DNA of 64,000 nt, from positions 1,488,001-1,552,000 of the forward strand of contig NZ_CP068595.1 in NCBI RefSeq assembly GCF_016772475.1, written 5' to 3'. The notes under the pieces were generated by a model, which was not told the DNA's origin, ran no database searches, and was given only the letters and a program-made list of their open reading frames with translations. Of this stretch, positions 8,912 to 18,336 are shown piece after piece (positions within the stretch are counted from its first letter, which is position 1; every line of letters begins with the position of its first letter). The position numbers were made by a program, and so were the translations under genes. Source of the DNA: Paenibacillus sonchi (lineage in GTDB: Bacteria > Bacillota > Bacilli > Paenibacillales > Paenibacillaceae).

Positions 8912-9154
8912 TTATATATGTGTTTCTATTGGAGCGACTGGCCTCACTCCGGCGGCAAAAACCAACGTAGTCACATACTTGCGGCTATCTGCAGTCAGCA
9001 GCAGCAGCTCTACAGAACTCACACCCGGTTTGCTGTTGGCGAATTTTACTCTCGCTCCATCCAGGTCCTCATGGATACCCGTGACGACGTAGCCCTGCCG
9101 CAGCAGAGCGTCAATCTCTTTCCGCTCCTTGTCGAACTCGGCATATGCAGACAT
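8912..9154 (-). CDS. Small conserved-looking protein at the end of the pyrimidine operon
   Basis: 80 residues, soluble, with a mixed alpha/beta look: MSAYAEFDKERKEIDALLRQ then VELLLLTADSRKYVTTLVF. I do not recognise the family. Its ATG directly follows the corrected hydA stop (TGA ATG), so it would be translationally coupled to the dihydropyrimidinase. It is the last gene before the operon terminator. Coupling suggests a minor or regulatory role with pyrimidine degradation, but nothing in the sequence shows one. Confidence 0.65.
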   Translation of the reverse strand: MSAYAEFDKERKEIDALLRQGYVVTGIHEDLDGARVKFANSKPGVSSVELLLLTADSRKYVTTLVFAAGVRPVAPIETHI

Positions 9155-10581
9155 TCAGACCACCCCTCCGCTTACTTTGGCTTGCAAGGGACGCGGGGCT
9201 TCCGCTTCGAACCGTTTGCGGTGCAGATATTTCCCGGACCCCGCTTGGCCGACAAACTGCTTGTCGCGAATGACAAATCCCCCCGGCTAAGCACGGAGAC
9301 CGGCTCGCCTTTGACCTCCATGCCTTCGAAGGGATTGTAGTCTACGTTCATATGGTGGGTTTCAGCGGAAAGGGTTCGTTCGGCGGATGGATCGAAAATC
9401 ACGATATCTGCATCACTGCCTACCGCAATGGTGCCCTTCTGAGGAAAAAGCCCAAACAGCTTGGCGCTCGATGTGGAAATAATATCAACAAATTTATTCA
9501 GGGAAATGCGGCCTTTCTGCACGCCTTCGGAGTAGAGCACACTGAACCGGTCTTCAATGGTCGGTCCGCCGTTCGGAATCTTCGAGAAATCGCCTAGCCC
9601 AAGGTCCTTCTGTCCCTTGAAATTAAAGGAACACTGGTCGGAGCCGATTGTCTGCAGCGCGCCGCTCCAGAGCGCATCCCACAGCACAGCCTGGTTCCAC
9701 TCTTCGCGCAGCGGCGGGGACCAGACATATTTGGCACCTTCGAAGTCCGGCTTCTCCAGCGCCGTCTGATCGAGTACCAGATACTGCGGACAGGTCTCGC
9801 CGTAGACACGCAGCCCTTTCCGGCGCGCTTCTGCGATCTTCCAGGCGGCTTCCGCACAGGTCACATGCACCACATACAGCTGGGAACCGGTCAGCTCCGT
9901 CAGATAAGCAGCCCGGCCGGTGGCCTCGCCTTCCAGCTCCGGCGGACGGGTCAAGGCATGGTAGATCGGATCGGTGTTCCCGGCAGCCAAGGCCTGCTCG
10001 ACCAGATATTCAATCACATCGCCGTTCTCGGCATGGACCATCACCAGAGCGCCCTCCCGCTTGGCGGCCTGCAGCGTCTTGTACAGCACGCCGTCGTCAG
10101 CCTGGAAGGTGTTCTTGTAGGCCATGAACACCTTCAGCGAGGTGATGCCTTCGTTCTCAATAATCTGCGGCAGCTCGCCAAGCACCTTGTCATTCAGCTC
10201 CGAGACCATCAGGTGGAAGCTGTAATCAATCACCGCCTTATCCTGTGATTTGTGATGCCAGGTATCCACGGCCTGCTGCAGCGGCTGGCCTTTGGCGGTC
10301 AGGCAGAAATCGATGACTGTCGTTGTCCCGCCATATGCGGCGGCAATCGTTCCAGTCTCGAAGTCGTCGGCGGTCACCGTGCCGCCAAAAGGCATATCCA
10401 GATGCGTATGGGGATCAATGCCGCCCGGGAATACATAGCAGCCGGAAGCGTCGATGATCTCCGCACCCGGCGCTTCCAGATTCAGGCCGATACCGGCAAT
10501 GATCCCGTCCTCGATCAGAACATCTCCTGCATACGTATCCGCTGCGGTAACGATAATGCCATTCTTGATCATCTTCTTCAT
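9155..10581 (-). CDS. hydA: Dihydropyrimidinase (hydantoinase), frameshift near the C-terminus
   Basis: Corrected length is 475 residues, normal for the family. It opens the dihydrouracil/dihydrothymine ring to N-carbamoyl-beta-amino acids. Metal-site features are present: DPHTHLDMPF near residue 58, the carbamylated-lysine region SLKVFMAY, MVHAENG, and GSDQCSF for the catalytic aspartate. The uninterrupted frame ends at 9172 with an atypical tail. One extra base in the C run 9279-9284 gives SRGGFVIRDKQFVGQAGSG and KYLHRKRFEAEAPRP, the standard family ending, with a stop at 9155 abutting the next ATG. It follows preA closely. The indel is likely a sequence error; if real it would replace about 40 C-terminal residues. 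Confidence 0.92.
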
Positions 10582-10583
10582 CC

Positions 10584-11873
10584 TTACACCACCTCCGCTT
10601 CCGAATATGAGCCGTTCAGGCTGCTGATGACCTTTTGCCGCTGATTCCAGGTCATTGGAGCCGCTCCGCTGTCCAGAGCCACCATATCAATCGCCCCGTC
10701 CGCCGGGCAGACAATGGAACACAGGTTGCAGCCTACACAATCCTCCTCGCGCACGTGCAGAATGGCCTTGCCGCCGGCATTTGTAAGCATATCGATGCAT
10801 TGATGCGAAGCGTCTTCGCAGGCAATATGGCATTTGTTGCAGTTGATGCAGTTCTCCTCGTTGATTCGTGCCACCACTTTGTAATTCAGATCCAGATCGC
10901 CCCAGTTGGAGTATTTGGGCACCGATTTGCCGATCAGCTCTGTGACTGAAGCCAATCCTTTGTCATCCAGATAGTTGTTCAAGCCGTCGATCATCTCCCC
11001 GACAATCCTGAACCCGTGGTGCATGACCGCCGTGCAGACCTGAATGCCGGTAGAGCCCATCAGCATGAACTCCACCACATCCTGCCAGGTGGAGATCCCG
11101 CCGATCCCGGAGATCGGCACGCCCACCCCGCGGTCGCGCGCACATTCAGCGACCATGCTGAGGGCAATCGGCTTCACAGCAGGACCACAGTAGCCGCCGT
11201 GCGCCCCTTGGCCGCCCACATTCGGGATCGTGTTCCAGCTATGGATGTCAACACCTGCCAGACTGTTAATCGTATTGATCAGGCTGATCGCATCCGCTCC
11301 GCCCTTAACGGCGTGGCGGGCTACAACCGTAATGTCCGTAATATTCGGCGTCAGCTTCACAATGACGGGCGTAGCCGCCACTTCCTTGACCCAGTAGGTC
11401 TGGGCTTCCACCAGGTCGGGCTGCTGCCCGGAGGCCGCGCCCATCCCGCGCTCAGCCATGCCGTGCGGACAGCCGAAGTTAAGCTCAAGACCGTCTACGC
11501 CGACAGCTTCGGCCCGCTTGACGATTTCATGCCATTTCTCCTGCTTCGGCTCTACCATCAGAGAGGCGACCACGGCATGGTTAGGAAACCTTTTTTTCGT
11601 TTCATAGATTTCCTTGAGGTTGACTTCCAGCGGGCGGTCGGTGATCAGCTCGATATTATTGAAGCCGGCTACACGCTGCCCGTTGAAATGCACAGCCGCA
11701 AACCGGGAAGAGGTATTGATAATCGGATCGCCCAGCGTCTTCCACACCGCACCTCCCCAGCCTGCCTCAAAGGCGCGCTGCACCTGGTAGCCGGTATTGG
11801 TAGGCGGCGCCGAGGCCAGCCAGAATGGATTGGGTGACTTGATCCCTGCAAGATCGATACTCAAATCTGCCAT
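10584..11873 (-). CDS. preA: NAD-dependent dihydropyrimidine dehydrogenase, PreA subunit
   Basis: 429 residues. An N-terminal dihydroorotate-dehydrogenase-like FMN barrel (MADLSIDLAGIKSPNPFWLA, ELNFGCPHGM) is followed by two [4Fe-4S] ferredoxin motifs, CINCNKCHIAC and CVGCNLCSIVCP. With PreT it reduces uracil and thymine to the 5,6-dihydro forms using NADH. GGGAGG upstream fixes the ATG at 11873; a longer frame to 11930 has no ribosome site. Its stop is next to the hydA start and the preT gene is 122 bases upstream. Confidence 0.95.
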   Translation of the reverse strand: MADLSIDLAGIKSPNPFWLASAPPTNTGYQVQRAFEAGWGGAVWKTLGDPIINTSSRFAAVHFNGQRVAGFNNIELITDRPLEVNLKEIYETKKRFPNHAVVASLMVEPKQEKWHEIVKRAEAVGVDGLELNFGCPHGMAERGMGAASGQQPDLVEAQTYWVKEVAATPVIVKLTPNITDITVVARHAVKGGADAISLINTINSLAGVDIHSWNTIPNVGGQGAHGGYCGPAVKPIALSMVAECARDRGVGVPISGIGGISTWQDVVEFMLMGSTGIQVCTAVMHHGFRIVGEMIDGLNNYLDDKGLASVTELIGKSVPKYSNWGDLDLNYKVVARINEENCINCNKCHIACEDASHQCIDMLTNAGGKAILHVREEDCVGCNLCSIVCPADGAIDMVALDSGAAPMTWNQRQKVISSLNGSYSEAEVV

Positions 11874-11995
11874 TAATATTACCTCCCTGTCATGTAAAAC
11901 CGGTAAGAGCAGCCGGCCTTGGATTCGCACAGCAGCTCCAATTTATACAGCAGACATACATGCCGCTCCTTCGCGGCACTTCTGACGAAGAAAAT

Positions 11996-13390
11996 TCAGC
12001 GAAGGATAGAGCCAAGCACACTATCCTGCAGACCCGACAACTGCTGCATAATGGCATAAGCGGCATCCTTGCCCTGCCGGGCAGCGGAGACTACCGTCGC
12101 TTCACCTTTGCCCGAGCCGAAGACGATATCCCCGGCTGCATAAATCTGCGGATCGGAGGTCCGGCCGGTTTTCTCATCAATCTTGACCACGCCCCGTTCA
12201 TGCTCAAGCCCCAGCGCTTCAATCAGGTCAACCCGCCGTTTCTGTCCGATGGCTACCACCACCGCATCTACCGGCATCAGGAATTCAGAACCCTCCACCG
12301 GCACCGGTATCAGGCGGCCGTCCTTGCCGGTCTCCCCGGTCAGCTTCATCTGCACACACTCCAGAGCAGTCACATTGCCCAGTTCATCCCCGACGATCCG
12401 CTTCGGCAGGGTCAGCCAGCTGAATTCCACACCCTCCTGCTTGGCGAATTCATATTCAAAATCATACGCGGTCATCTCCGCGGGCGTCCGGCGGTAGACC
12501 ATCTTCACATTCGCCGCTCCCAGCCGCACCGAGCAGGTGGCCGCATCAACCGCCGTGTTGCCTGCCCCGATGACGGCGACCCGCCGGCCCATCAGCTCCA
12601 ATGCCGGAATGCCGGTCTTTGTGGTTTCCACAAGCTCGATGGCATCATACACGCCGGAGAGCTTCTCCCCTTCAATGCCGAGAGGCGGAACATACCCCAT
12701 TCCCGCAGCCAGCACAATAGCATCATATCCGGCCTTCAGCTCCTCTACAGAGACATCCACGCCCACCTTCATTCCGGTACGGATCTCTACCCCCAGCTTC
12801 TGGACCTGCTCCACTTCCCACAGCGGGATGGACTGCGGCAGCCGGAACGAGACGATCCCATGTGTGTCCAGTCCGCCCGCAAGCTCCTTCGCTTCATAGA
12901 TCACCACACCACAACCCTCACGCGCCAGCTCCCTGGCTGCTGACAGACCGGCGGGACCGCTGCCGATTACGGCGACTCTCCTGCCGTTAGCAAGACCCGG
13001 CTTAAATAACCGGGCTCCGCTGCTGATTGCCCAATCGGTAGCATAACGCTGCAGCAGCCCGATCTGGACCGGTGCAGAAGCATCATTCAGCACACAAGCC
13101 CCTTCGCACAGTTCCTCCGTTGGACAGACCCGCGCGCAGCTGGCGCCCACCGGATTGGAATCCATGATCGTCTGTGACGAACCCTTCAGATTGCCGGTCG
13201 CAATTCGCTTGATAAAAGAAGGAATATTAATGCTGGTCGGGCAGGCTTTGATGCAGGGCGCATCATAACAATACAGGCAGCGGTTGGACTCTTCGATTGC
13301 ACCTTTGCGGGTAAGGCCAGGCTCGGCCTCGGCAAAATTGCGCCTGAACATGTCGGGCGTGAATGTGTTTAACGGAGAAGTGAGCTCCAT
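11996..13390 (-). CDS. preT: NAD-dependent dihydropyrimidine dehydrogenase, PreT subunit
   Basis: 464 residues, GltD-like. The N-terminal Fe-S region has CLYCYDAPCIKACP and CARVCPTEELC. FAD- and NAD-binding Rossmann motifs follow: VAVIGSGPAGLSAA near residue 140 and VAVIGAGNTAVDAA near 270; the end carries IYAAGD. It passes electrons from NAD(P)H to PreA. It is the first gene of the operon; its promoter region holds the palindrome at 13441-13455. A small hairpin (TGCCGC/GCGGCA) sits in the gap before preA. Confidence 0.95.
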   Translation of the reverse strand: MELTSPLNTFTPDMFRRNFAEAEPGLTRKGAIEESNRCLYCYDAPCIKACPTSINIPSFIKRIATGNLKGSSQTIMDSNPVGASCARVCPTEELCEGACVLNDASAPVQIGLLQRYATDWAISSGARLFKPGLANGRRVAVIGSGPAGLSAARELAREGCGVVIYEAKELAGGLDTHGIVSFRLPQSIPLWEVEQVQKLGVEIRTGMKVGVDVSVEELKAGYDAIVLAAGMGYVPPLGIEGEKLSGVYDAIELVETTKTGIPALELMGRRVAVIGAGNTAVDAATCSVRLGAANVKMVYRRTPAEMTAYDFEYEFAKQEGVEFSWLTLPKRIVGDELGNVTALECVQMKLTGETGKDGRLIPVPVEGSEFLMPVDAVVVAIGQKRRVDLIEALGLEHERGVVKIDEKTGRTSDPQIYAAGDIVFGSGKGEATVVSAARQGKDAAYAIMQQLSGLQDSVLGSILR

Positions 13391-13440
13391 CCGTATCCCT
13401 CCTTCTGTATGAATGACTTCCGCTTTAGCGTCATATTTAT

Positions 13441-13455
13441 GTTATATAATATAAC
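13441..13455. promoter_or_regulatory. AT-rich palindrome in the preT promoter region
   Basis: GTTATATAATATAAC is a perfect dyad and is followed by ACACAG. A similar block, ATGTTAATTAACATAACAC, lies upstream of the transporter operon at 22119. It may be an operator shared by the two pyrimidine operons, or simply the AT-rich -10 region. It is part of the 330-bp gap between preT and the PucR gene. Confidence 0.4.
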
Positions 13456-13611
13456 ACAGTTACGAGAATCGCCTTAATATTTTGCTTACTTCTCAGAATT
13501 AATGTAGTAAAATGAACAATAAACCTTATTCCTCATTCCACTTCTCATCCACTTAGGTCAACTTTCCTTACACGTTATATTGAAACTATAGTAAATTCCA
13601 TTTTTCGTTAC

Positions 13612-13630
13612 ATTAGACAGAGTGTCTAAT
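13612..13630. promoter_or_regulatory. Perfect palindrome ATTAGACA-GAG-TGTCTAAT upstream of the PucR gene
   Basis: Eight-base arms with a three-base centre, 90 bases before the PucR-family start. CTAGACAAA and TTTGTCTAG arms occur again at 22217-22265 in the other promoter region of the island. It is a candidate autoregulatory site. Confidence 0.45.
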
Positions 13631-13720
13631 TTCAAAAGTGTATTTTTTACCTGTGAGAATAGCCTGAGAACTGCCCGAACCAGGCGGGAAAAGATCATAT
13701 GTCAAGCGAGGGGGATGTTT

Positions 13721-15409
13721 ATGGATTGGGAGCTTGTTTTCACCATTCGTGATGCACTCAAAAGACCGCTGTTTGCAGAATCGGAAGTCATCGGCGGCAG
13801 AACCGGCCTGAACCGTGCCATCCGCTGGGTGCATGTGCTGGAGAGCGCGGGCTTTGAAAGCCTGATCCACGGGGAGGAAATGATTCTGACCACCGGCATG
13901 GGCGCAAGCGCCGGCCTGCCCTCTTCCTTATCTTTTATGCAGAATCTGATTGACAAGAACGCAGCCTGCTTATGCATCGAGCTGGGGGACTATTTCAGCA
14001 GCATTCCCCAGGAAATGATTGATCTGGCCAACCGGCATGACTTCCCGCTGATCATTTTTACCCGCACTGTACGCTTCGTAGATATCACACTTGATCTGCA
14101 TTCCCTCATTATCAACCGCCATCACCGCATGCTCCAGGAGCTGGAGAGCATCTCCCGTGAGTTCCACCGACTGACACTGACCTCTCAAGGTACGATCAAG
14201 GTGCTGCAATTATTATGCAAAAGCACCCGCACACAAATTGTGTATATGCAGCCGCAAGGAAAACCCCTGTTCTTCCCGGCACTTTCACCTGAAGATCAGG
14301 CCCCTCTCCTAAGCTTCTTCGAAGCGTTCGGCGAAGAAATGGAGGGTGTACAGCCGGATGCCGCCCCTTATATCCGCGACTATGGCCACAAGACGATTGC
14401 CCTGAAGCCGGTGGGTGCGCTCGACCAGACCTGGGCTTATATTCTGATGGTCTGCAATCATAAGCCGCAGGAGTTTGACTGTCTGCTGCTCGATTCTGCG
14501 TCGCTGTCCATTGCCCAGGAGCTGCTGCGCACGCGGTATATGGAGGAGCGCAAGCTGTTCTCGGAGAATCTGTGGGTGGATGAGCTGATCGGCGGCCGGA
14601 CCCAGGATGACAACCGGCTCAAAGGATTGGTCGGGCCTGATTTCAATGTGGTTAATGAGCTTCCCTACCGTGTGTGCCTGGTCGAAATCGAAAACCCCCG
14701 CGATGTGAAATGGAACAGCTCGGAGAATGATTGGGAATCGATCACCTTTCATTTGTCGCTCATCCTCCGCTCGATCTTCGAGAAGTACTCGCTGCGCCCG
14801 CTGATTACGCTGAAGAACAACCGCCTCACCGTCATCGCCCTCGACATCCGCTCCAAGCTGCCCGGCAAGCTCCGGCTGCAGCAGGCGCTCGATGCCCTGC
14901 AGCACATCCGCTCCGACGAGAAGCTGAAGGACCTGCAGCTCGTGATCGGCGTCAGCAAGTCCCACCGGGGCCTGAAGCACGCCTATGCCGGATACCAGGA
15001 AGCCGTACAAGCGCTGTCTCTGTATTCTTGTTATCAGAAGTCCATTCTGTTCTATGAAGAGCTGGGCGTCTTCCAGCTGCTGCTGAGCCTGAATGACGGC
15101 AAGACGCTGGAGAACTTCATCCGCAGCTATCTCGGTCCCTTAATTGACCATGATAGCGCCAAAGGAAGCGAGCTGCTGCTGACCCTGCGCGTCTATCTCG
15201 ACCATGACGGTTCGAAGCAGATTGCCGCCCGGAATCTGTTCATTGTCAGACAGTCGCTCTACTACCGGCTGGACAAAATCACCGAGCTGCTGGGCGAAGA
15301 CTTCATGCTGCCGGAGAACCGCATCTCCATCCAGGTCGCCCTGCGCGCCTACCAGCTCCTGTATCCTGAGAAGTTCACCCTGCCCAGCTCCCGTTCAGCA
15401 CAGTTTTGA
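13721..15409 (+). CDS. PucR-family transcriptional regulator
   Basis: 562 residues. The N-terminal PucR domain reads ELVFTIRDALKRPLFAESEV, with HVLESAGFESLIHGEEMILTTG in the same domain. The C-terminal PucR helix-turn-helix is present (SKQIAARNLFIVRQSLYYRL then DKITELLGEDF). PucR proteins control purine or pyrimidine catabolism and other nitrogen-source genes. The start at 13721 is chosen over 13715 and over an upstream GTG because GAGGGGG lies six bases before it. It is divergent from preT and convergent with the aminotransferase, which it overlaps by 35 bases. The context makes it the likely activator of both pyrimidine operons (inference). Confidence 0.92.
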   Translation: MDWELVFTIRDALKRPLFAESEVIGGRTGLNRAIRWVHVLESAGFESLIHGEEMILTTGMGASAGLPSSLSFMQNLIDKNAACLCIELGDYFSSIPQEMIDLANRHDFPLIIFTRTVRFVDITLDLHSLIINRHHRMLQELESISREFHRLTLTSQGTIKVLQLLCKSTRTQIVYMQPQGKPLFFPALSPEDQAPLLSFFEAFGEEMEGVQPDAAPYIRDYGHKTIALKPVGALDQTWAYILMVCNHKPQEFDCLLLDSASLSIAQELLRTRYMEERKLFSENLWVDELIGGRTQDDNRLKGLVGPDFNVVNELPYRVCLVEIENPRDVKWNSSENDWESITFHLSLILRSIFEKYSLRPLITLKNNRLTVIALDIRSKLPGKLRLQQALDALQHIRSDEKLKDLQLVIGVSKSHRGLKHAYAGYQEAVQALSLYSCYQKSILFYEELGVFQLLLSLNDGKTLENFIRSYLGPLIDHDSAKGSELLLTLRVYLDHDGSKQIAARNLFIVRQSLYYRLDKITELLGEDFMLPENRISIQVALRAYQLLYPEKFTLPSSRSAQF

Positions 15410-16742
15410 CCGTATCGATGATAAACCGGATATCCTCATCGGTCGAGGACAGCGGCGGAGCGATGGTGAGCACATTATTGAAGCCTGCTACCGTGTCCCC
15501 GTTTTTGCCGATGATCAGCCCTTTGGCTTTGCACTCCGCGATAATGCCTTTAACGACAGCCAGATCGGCAGGCTGCTTGGTGGCCTTATCCGCTACCAGC
15601 TCAATGCCAATGATCAGCCCGAAGCTGCGGATATCCCCCACCCGCTTATGGTCCAGCAGTCCGGCCCACTCCGCAGCCAGCCTTTTGCCGAGGATACCGG
15701 CGCGCTCCACCAAATTCTCCTGCTCCAGGATTTCCAGATTCCGCAGGGCAAGCGCACAGGCTGCCGGATTACCGCCAAAAGTATTCACATGGCGGAAATG
15801 CCCGTAATCGTCGCTGTTATCCTTGAAGGCATCGTAGATATCCTTACGGACTGCCGTTGCCGACAGCGGCAGGTAGGCGCTGGTCAATCCTTTGGCCATG
15901 GTGATGATATCCGGCTTCACGCTATAATTCTGATGGCCGAATTTGCAGCCGGACCGCCCGAACCCGCAGATGACCTCATCAATAATCAGCAGCACCCCAT
16001 GCTTGCGGCAAATCTCCTGCACCCGGTCCAGATAGACCTGATGCGGCACAATGACACCGCCGCCGGTAATCACCGGCTCCATAATGACCGCCGCCACCGT
16101 CTCCACGCCTTCCCAGATCATCGTATCCTCTATCGCCTGCGCACTCTGAAGGTTGAATTCCTCCACGGTCATGCCGGCTGGACGGCGATAGCTGTCCGGC
16201 GGGGCCACATGCAGAAACCCGCCGCCGAGCGGCTCATATTTATATTTGCGCTGGGCCTGACCGGTAGCCGAGAGTGCGCCAAGCGAGCTGCCATGATATC
16301 CCCGGTAACGGGCGATGAATTTATGACGATAATGTTGGCCGGTCTGCTGCTGGTACTGGCGGGCTATTTTGAAGGCGGCTTCGTTGGCTTCTGAACCGCT
16401 GTTGGAGAAGAAAATGACATATTCCCCTTCCAGCCATGTGTTCAGCTTCTCAGCCAGGGCGATCGCCGGCATATGGCTCTGTGTAAGCGGGAAATACGGC
16501 AGGCTAAGGAGCTGATGATAAGCCGCCTCCGCCAGCTCCTTGCGTCCATAGCCGACATTCACACACCACAGGCCGGACATGCCGTCCAGAAACTTGTTCC
16601 CGTCAATATCCGTCACCCATGACCCGCTTGCCGCTGCGGCGATCATCGGCGGATTTTTCTCACTGTAGGGTGTAATGTTATGCCATAAATACTGCTGATC
16701 CTTCTGGACGGCCAGCCCGCTTTCGTTCCCCAGGCTCTGCAT
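15375..16742 (-). CDS. Class III aminotransferase, probable beta-alanine (omega-amino acid):pyruvate transaminase
   Basis: 455 residues. SNSGSEANEAAFKIARQY, the PLP-aspartate motif IIDEVICGFGRSG and the lysine in ITMAKGLTSAY mark a class III PLP enzyme. It resembles the omega-amino acid:pyruvate transaminases. In this operon it should turn beta-alanine (or beta-aminoisobutyrate) into malonate semialdehyde (or its methyl form), the substrate of the preceding dehydrogenase gene. The ATG at 16742 is favoured by GAGAGGAGAG upstream. It is the last gene of the second operon. Confidence 0.88.
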   Translation of the reverse strand: MQSLGNESGLAVQKDQQYLWHNITPYSEKNPPMIAAAASGSWVTDIDGNKFLDGMSGLWCVNVGYGRKELAEAAYHQLLSLPYFPLTQSHMPAIALAEKLNTWLEGEYVIFFSNSGSEANEAAFKIARQYQQQTGQHYRHKFIARYRGYHGSSLGALSATGQAQRKYKYEPLGGGFLHVAPPDSYRRPAGMTVEEFNLQSAQAIEDTMIWEGVETVAAVIMEPVITGGGVIVPHQVYLDRVQEICRKHGVLLIIDEVICGFGRSGCKFGHQNYSVKPDIITMAKGLTSAYLPLSATAVRKDIYDAFKDNSDDYGHFRHVNTFGGNPAACALALRNLEILEQENLVERAGILGKRLAAEWAGLLDHKRVGDIRSFGLIIGIELVADKATKQPADLAVVKGIIAECKAKGLIIGKNGDTVAGFNNVLTIAPPLSSTDEDIRFIIDTVKTVLNGSWAG

Positions 16743-16772
16743 GGCACTCTCTCCTCTCAATATCTTAAATAG

Positions 16773-18239
16773 TTAATAACGCGCGGTAACCATCTTCTTG
16801 CGGGTATAGAACTCGACGCCGTCCCTGCCGTTCGCATGCAGATCCCCATAAAAGGATTTCTTGTAGCCCGAAAAAGGGAAAAACGCCATCGGCGCAGGCA
16901 CACCCAGGTTGATCCCCAGCATCCCCGCATCAATCTCTTCCCGGAATTCCCGGATCGCCTTGGCGCTGTCCGTATAGATGCAGGCCCCGTTGGCAAAAGG
17001 AGACTGATTCGTCACGGCAATCGCCTCGGCCAGATCCTTGACCCGCACCACCGCCAGCAGCGGCGCAAAAATTTCATCCCGCCAGATGGTCATACCCGGC
17101 TGCACATGGTCGAAAAGCGTCGGGCCGAGAAAATAGCCCGCTCCGCCTGCTGCACTGTCCAATCTGCCGTCCCGCACCAGCTCCGCCTGCTCCTGAATTC
17201 CCGTTTCGATATAAGCGGCCGTACGCTCCTTGTTCGACTGGCGGATCACCGGGCCGAGGAACACCCCCTCGTCCTTGCCGTCGCCGATCTTCAGGCTGTC
17301 CGCCGCGTCAACCAGGCGGCGGACTAATTCATCGGCTACAGCCTCATGGGCAACCACCACAGAGCAGGCCATGCAGCGCTCGCCCGCAGAGCCGAAGGCG
17401 GCGGAAATGATGTTTTTGACCGCGCTGCCGAGATCGGCATCGGGCAGCACAATCGAATGGTTTTTGGCTCCGGCCAGGGCCTGGACCCGCTTGCCGGACG
17501 ATGTTCCGCGCTTATAGACATATTCCGCCACCGGCTGGGAGCCTACGAAGGAAACAGCCTTGACCTCTTCATGCTCAAGCAGCCCGTTCACCACCTCATG
17601 TGCCCCGTGCACCACATTCAGCACCCCCGGCGGAAATCCCGCTTCCGCGAACAGCTCCGCCAGCCTGTTCATCAGCAGCGGCGTGCGCTCGGAGGGCTTC
17701 ATGACAAAGGTGTTGCCGCAGGCAACCGCCAGGGGGAACATCCAGCAGGGCACCATCATCGGAAAGTTGAACGGCGCAATGCCGCCCACCACCCCAAGCG
17801 GGTACCGGTACATGCCGGACTCGACACCGCTAGCAATGTCCGGCAGCTGGCTGCCCATCATCAGCGTGGGAATGCCGGCGGCAAATTCCACACATTCAAT
17901 GCCGCGCTGCACTTCGCCGAGCGCTTCCTCCAGGCTTTTGCCGTTCTCCAGCGTAATCAGTCCGGCCAGCTCGCTCCTATGCTGCACCAGCAGCTGCTGG
18001 TACTGGAAGAAATAGCGGGCGCGGCGCGGAACGGGAACCTTTTTCCAGGAACGGTACGCCTCAGCTGCCGCTTTTACCGCATCGTCCAGCTCATTCCGGC
18101 TGGAAATGGGCACATAAGCAATGACCTCTCCGGTTGCCGGATTGAACACTTCCTCCTGCTGTCCCGAGGAGGAGTCCACCCACACGCCATTCACGTAGTT
18201 CTTCACTTTCTCTGTTTGCTTCACAAGCAGGGACATCAT
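16773..18239 (-). CDS. mmsA: CoA-acylating (methyl)malonate-semialdehyde dehydrogenase
   Basis: 488 residues, aldehyde dehydrogenase fold of the MmsA/IolA type. Features include [15 protein letters not shown] at the start, [29 protein letters not shown] and the catalytic cysteine in GSAGERCMA. The family converts malonate or methylmalonate semialdehyde to acetyl- or propionyl-CoA with CO2 release, which fits the end of reductive pyrimidine degradation. AGAGG lies 5 bases before the ATG at 18239; a second ATG follows directly. It lies 30 bases upstream of the aminotransferase and 97 downstream of the binding-protein gene, with a hairpin between. Confidence 0.92.
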   Translation of the reverse strand: MMSLLVKQTEKVKNYVNGVWVDSSSGQQEEVFNPATGEVIAYVPISSRNELDDAVKAAAEAYRSWKKVPVPRRARYFFQYQQLLVQHRSELAGLITLENGKSLEEALGEVQRGIECVEFAAGIPTLMMGSQLPDIASGVESGMYRYPLGVVGGIAPFNFPMMVPCWMFPLAVACGNTFVMKPSERTPLLMNRLAELFAEAGFPPGVLNVVHGAHEVVNGLLEHEEVKAVSFVGSQPVAEYVYKRGTSSGKRVQALAGAKNHSIVLPDADLGSAVKNIISAAFGSAGERCMACSVVVAHEAVADELVRRLVDAADSLKIGDGKDEGVFLGPVIRQSNKERTAAYIETGIQEQAELVRDGRLDSAAGGAGYFLGPTLFDHVQPGMTIWRDEIFAPLLAVVRVKDLAEAIAVTNQSPFANGACIYTDSAKAIREFREEIDAGMLGINLGVPAPMAFFPFSGYKKSFYGDLHANGRDGVEFYTRKKMVTARY

Positions 18240-18274
18240 CTGCACCTCTTTTCCGTCTCGGGCTGTTGATTATA

Positions 18275-18305
18275 ATAGATGACCGCCCATTCCGGCGGTC
18301 ATCTA
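18275..18305 (-). terminator. Intercistronic hairpin between transporter and catabolic genes
   Basis: ATAGATGACCGCC and GGCGGTCATCTAT form a perfect 13-bp stem around six bases. The T run is weak (TATTATAAT on the minus strand), so it may attenuate or protect mRNA rather than fully terminate. Confidence 0.6.
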
Positions 18306-18336
18306 TAAGGAATATGAATCATCGGTTGACCCATCG

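Noticed and set aside
11960..12943. A 327-codon plus-strand frame opposite preT
   Set aside because: Antisense shadow of a conserved flavoprotein gene.
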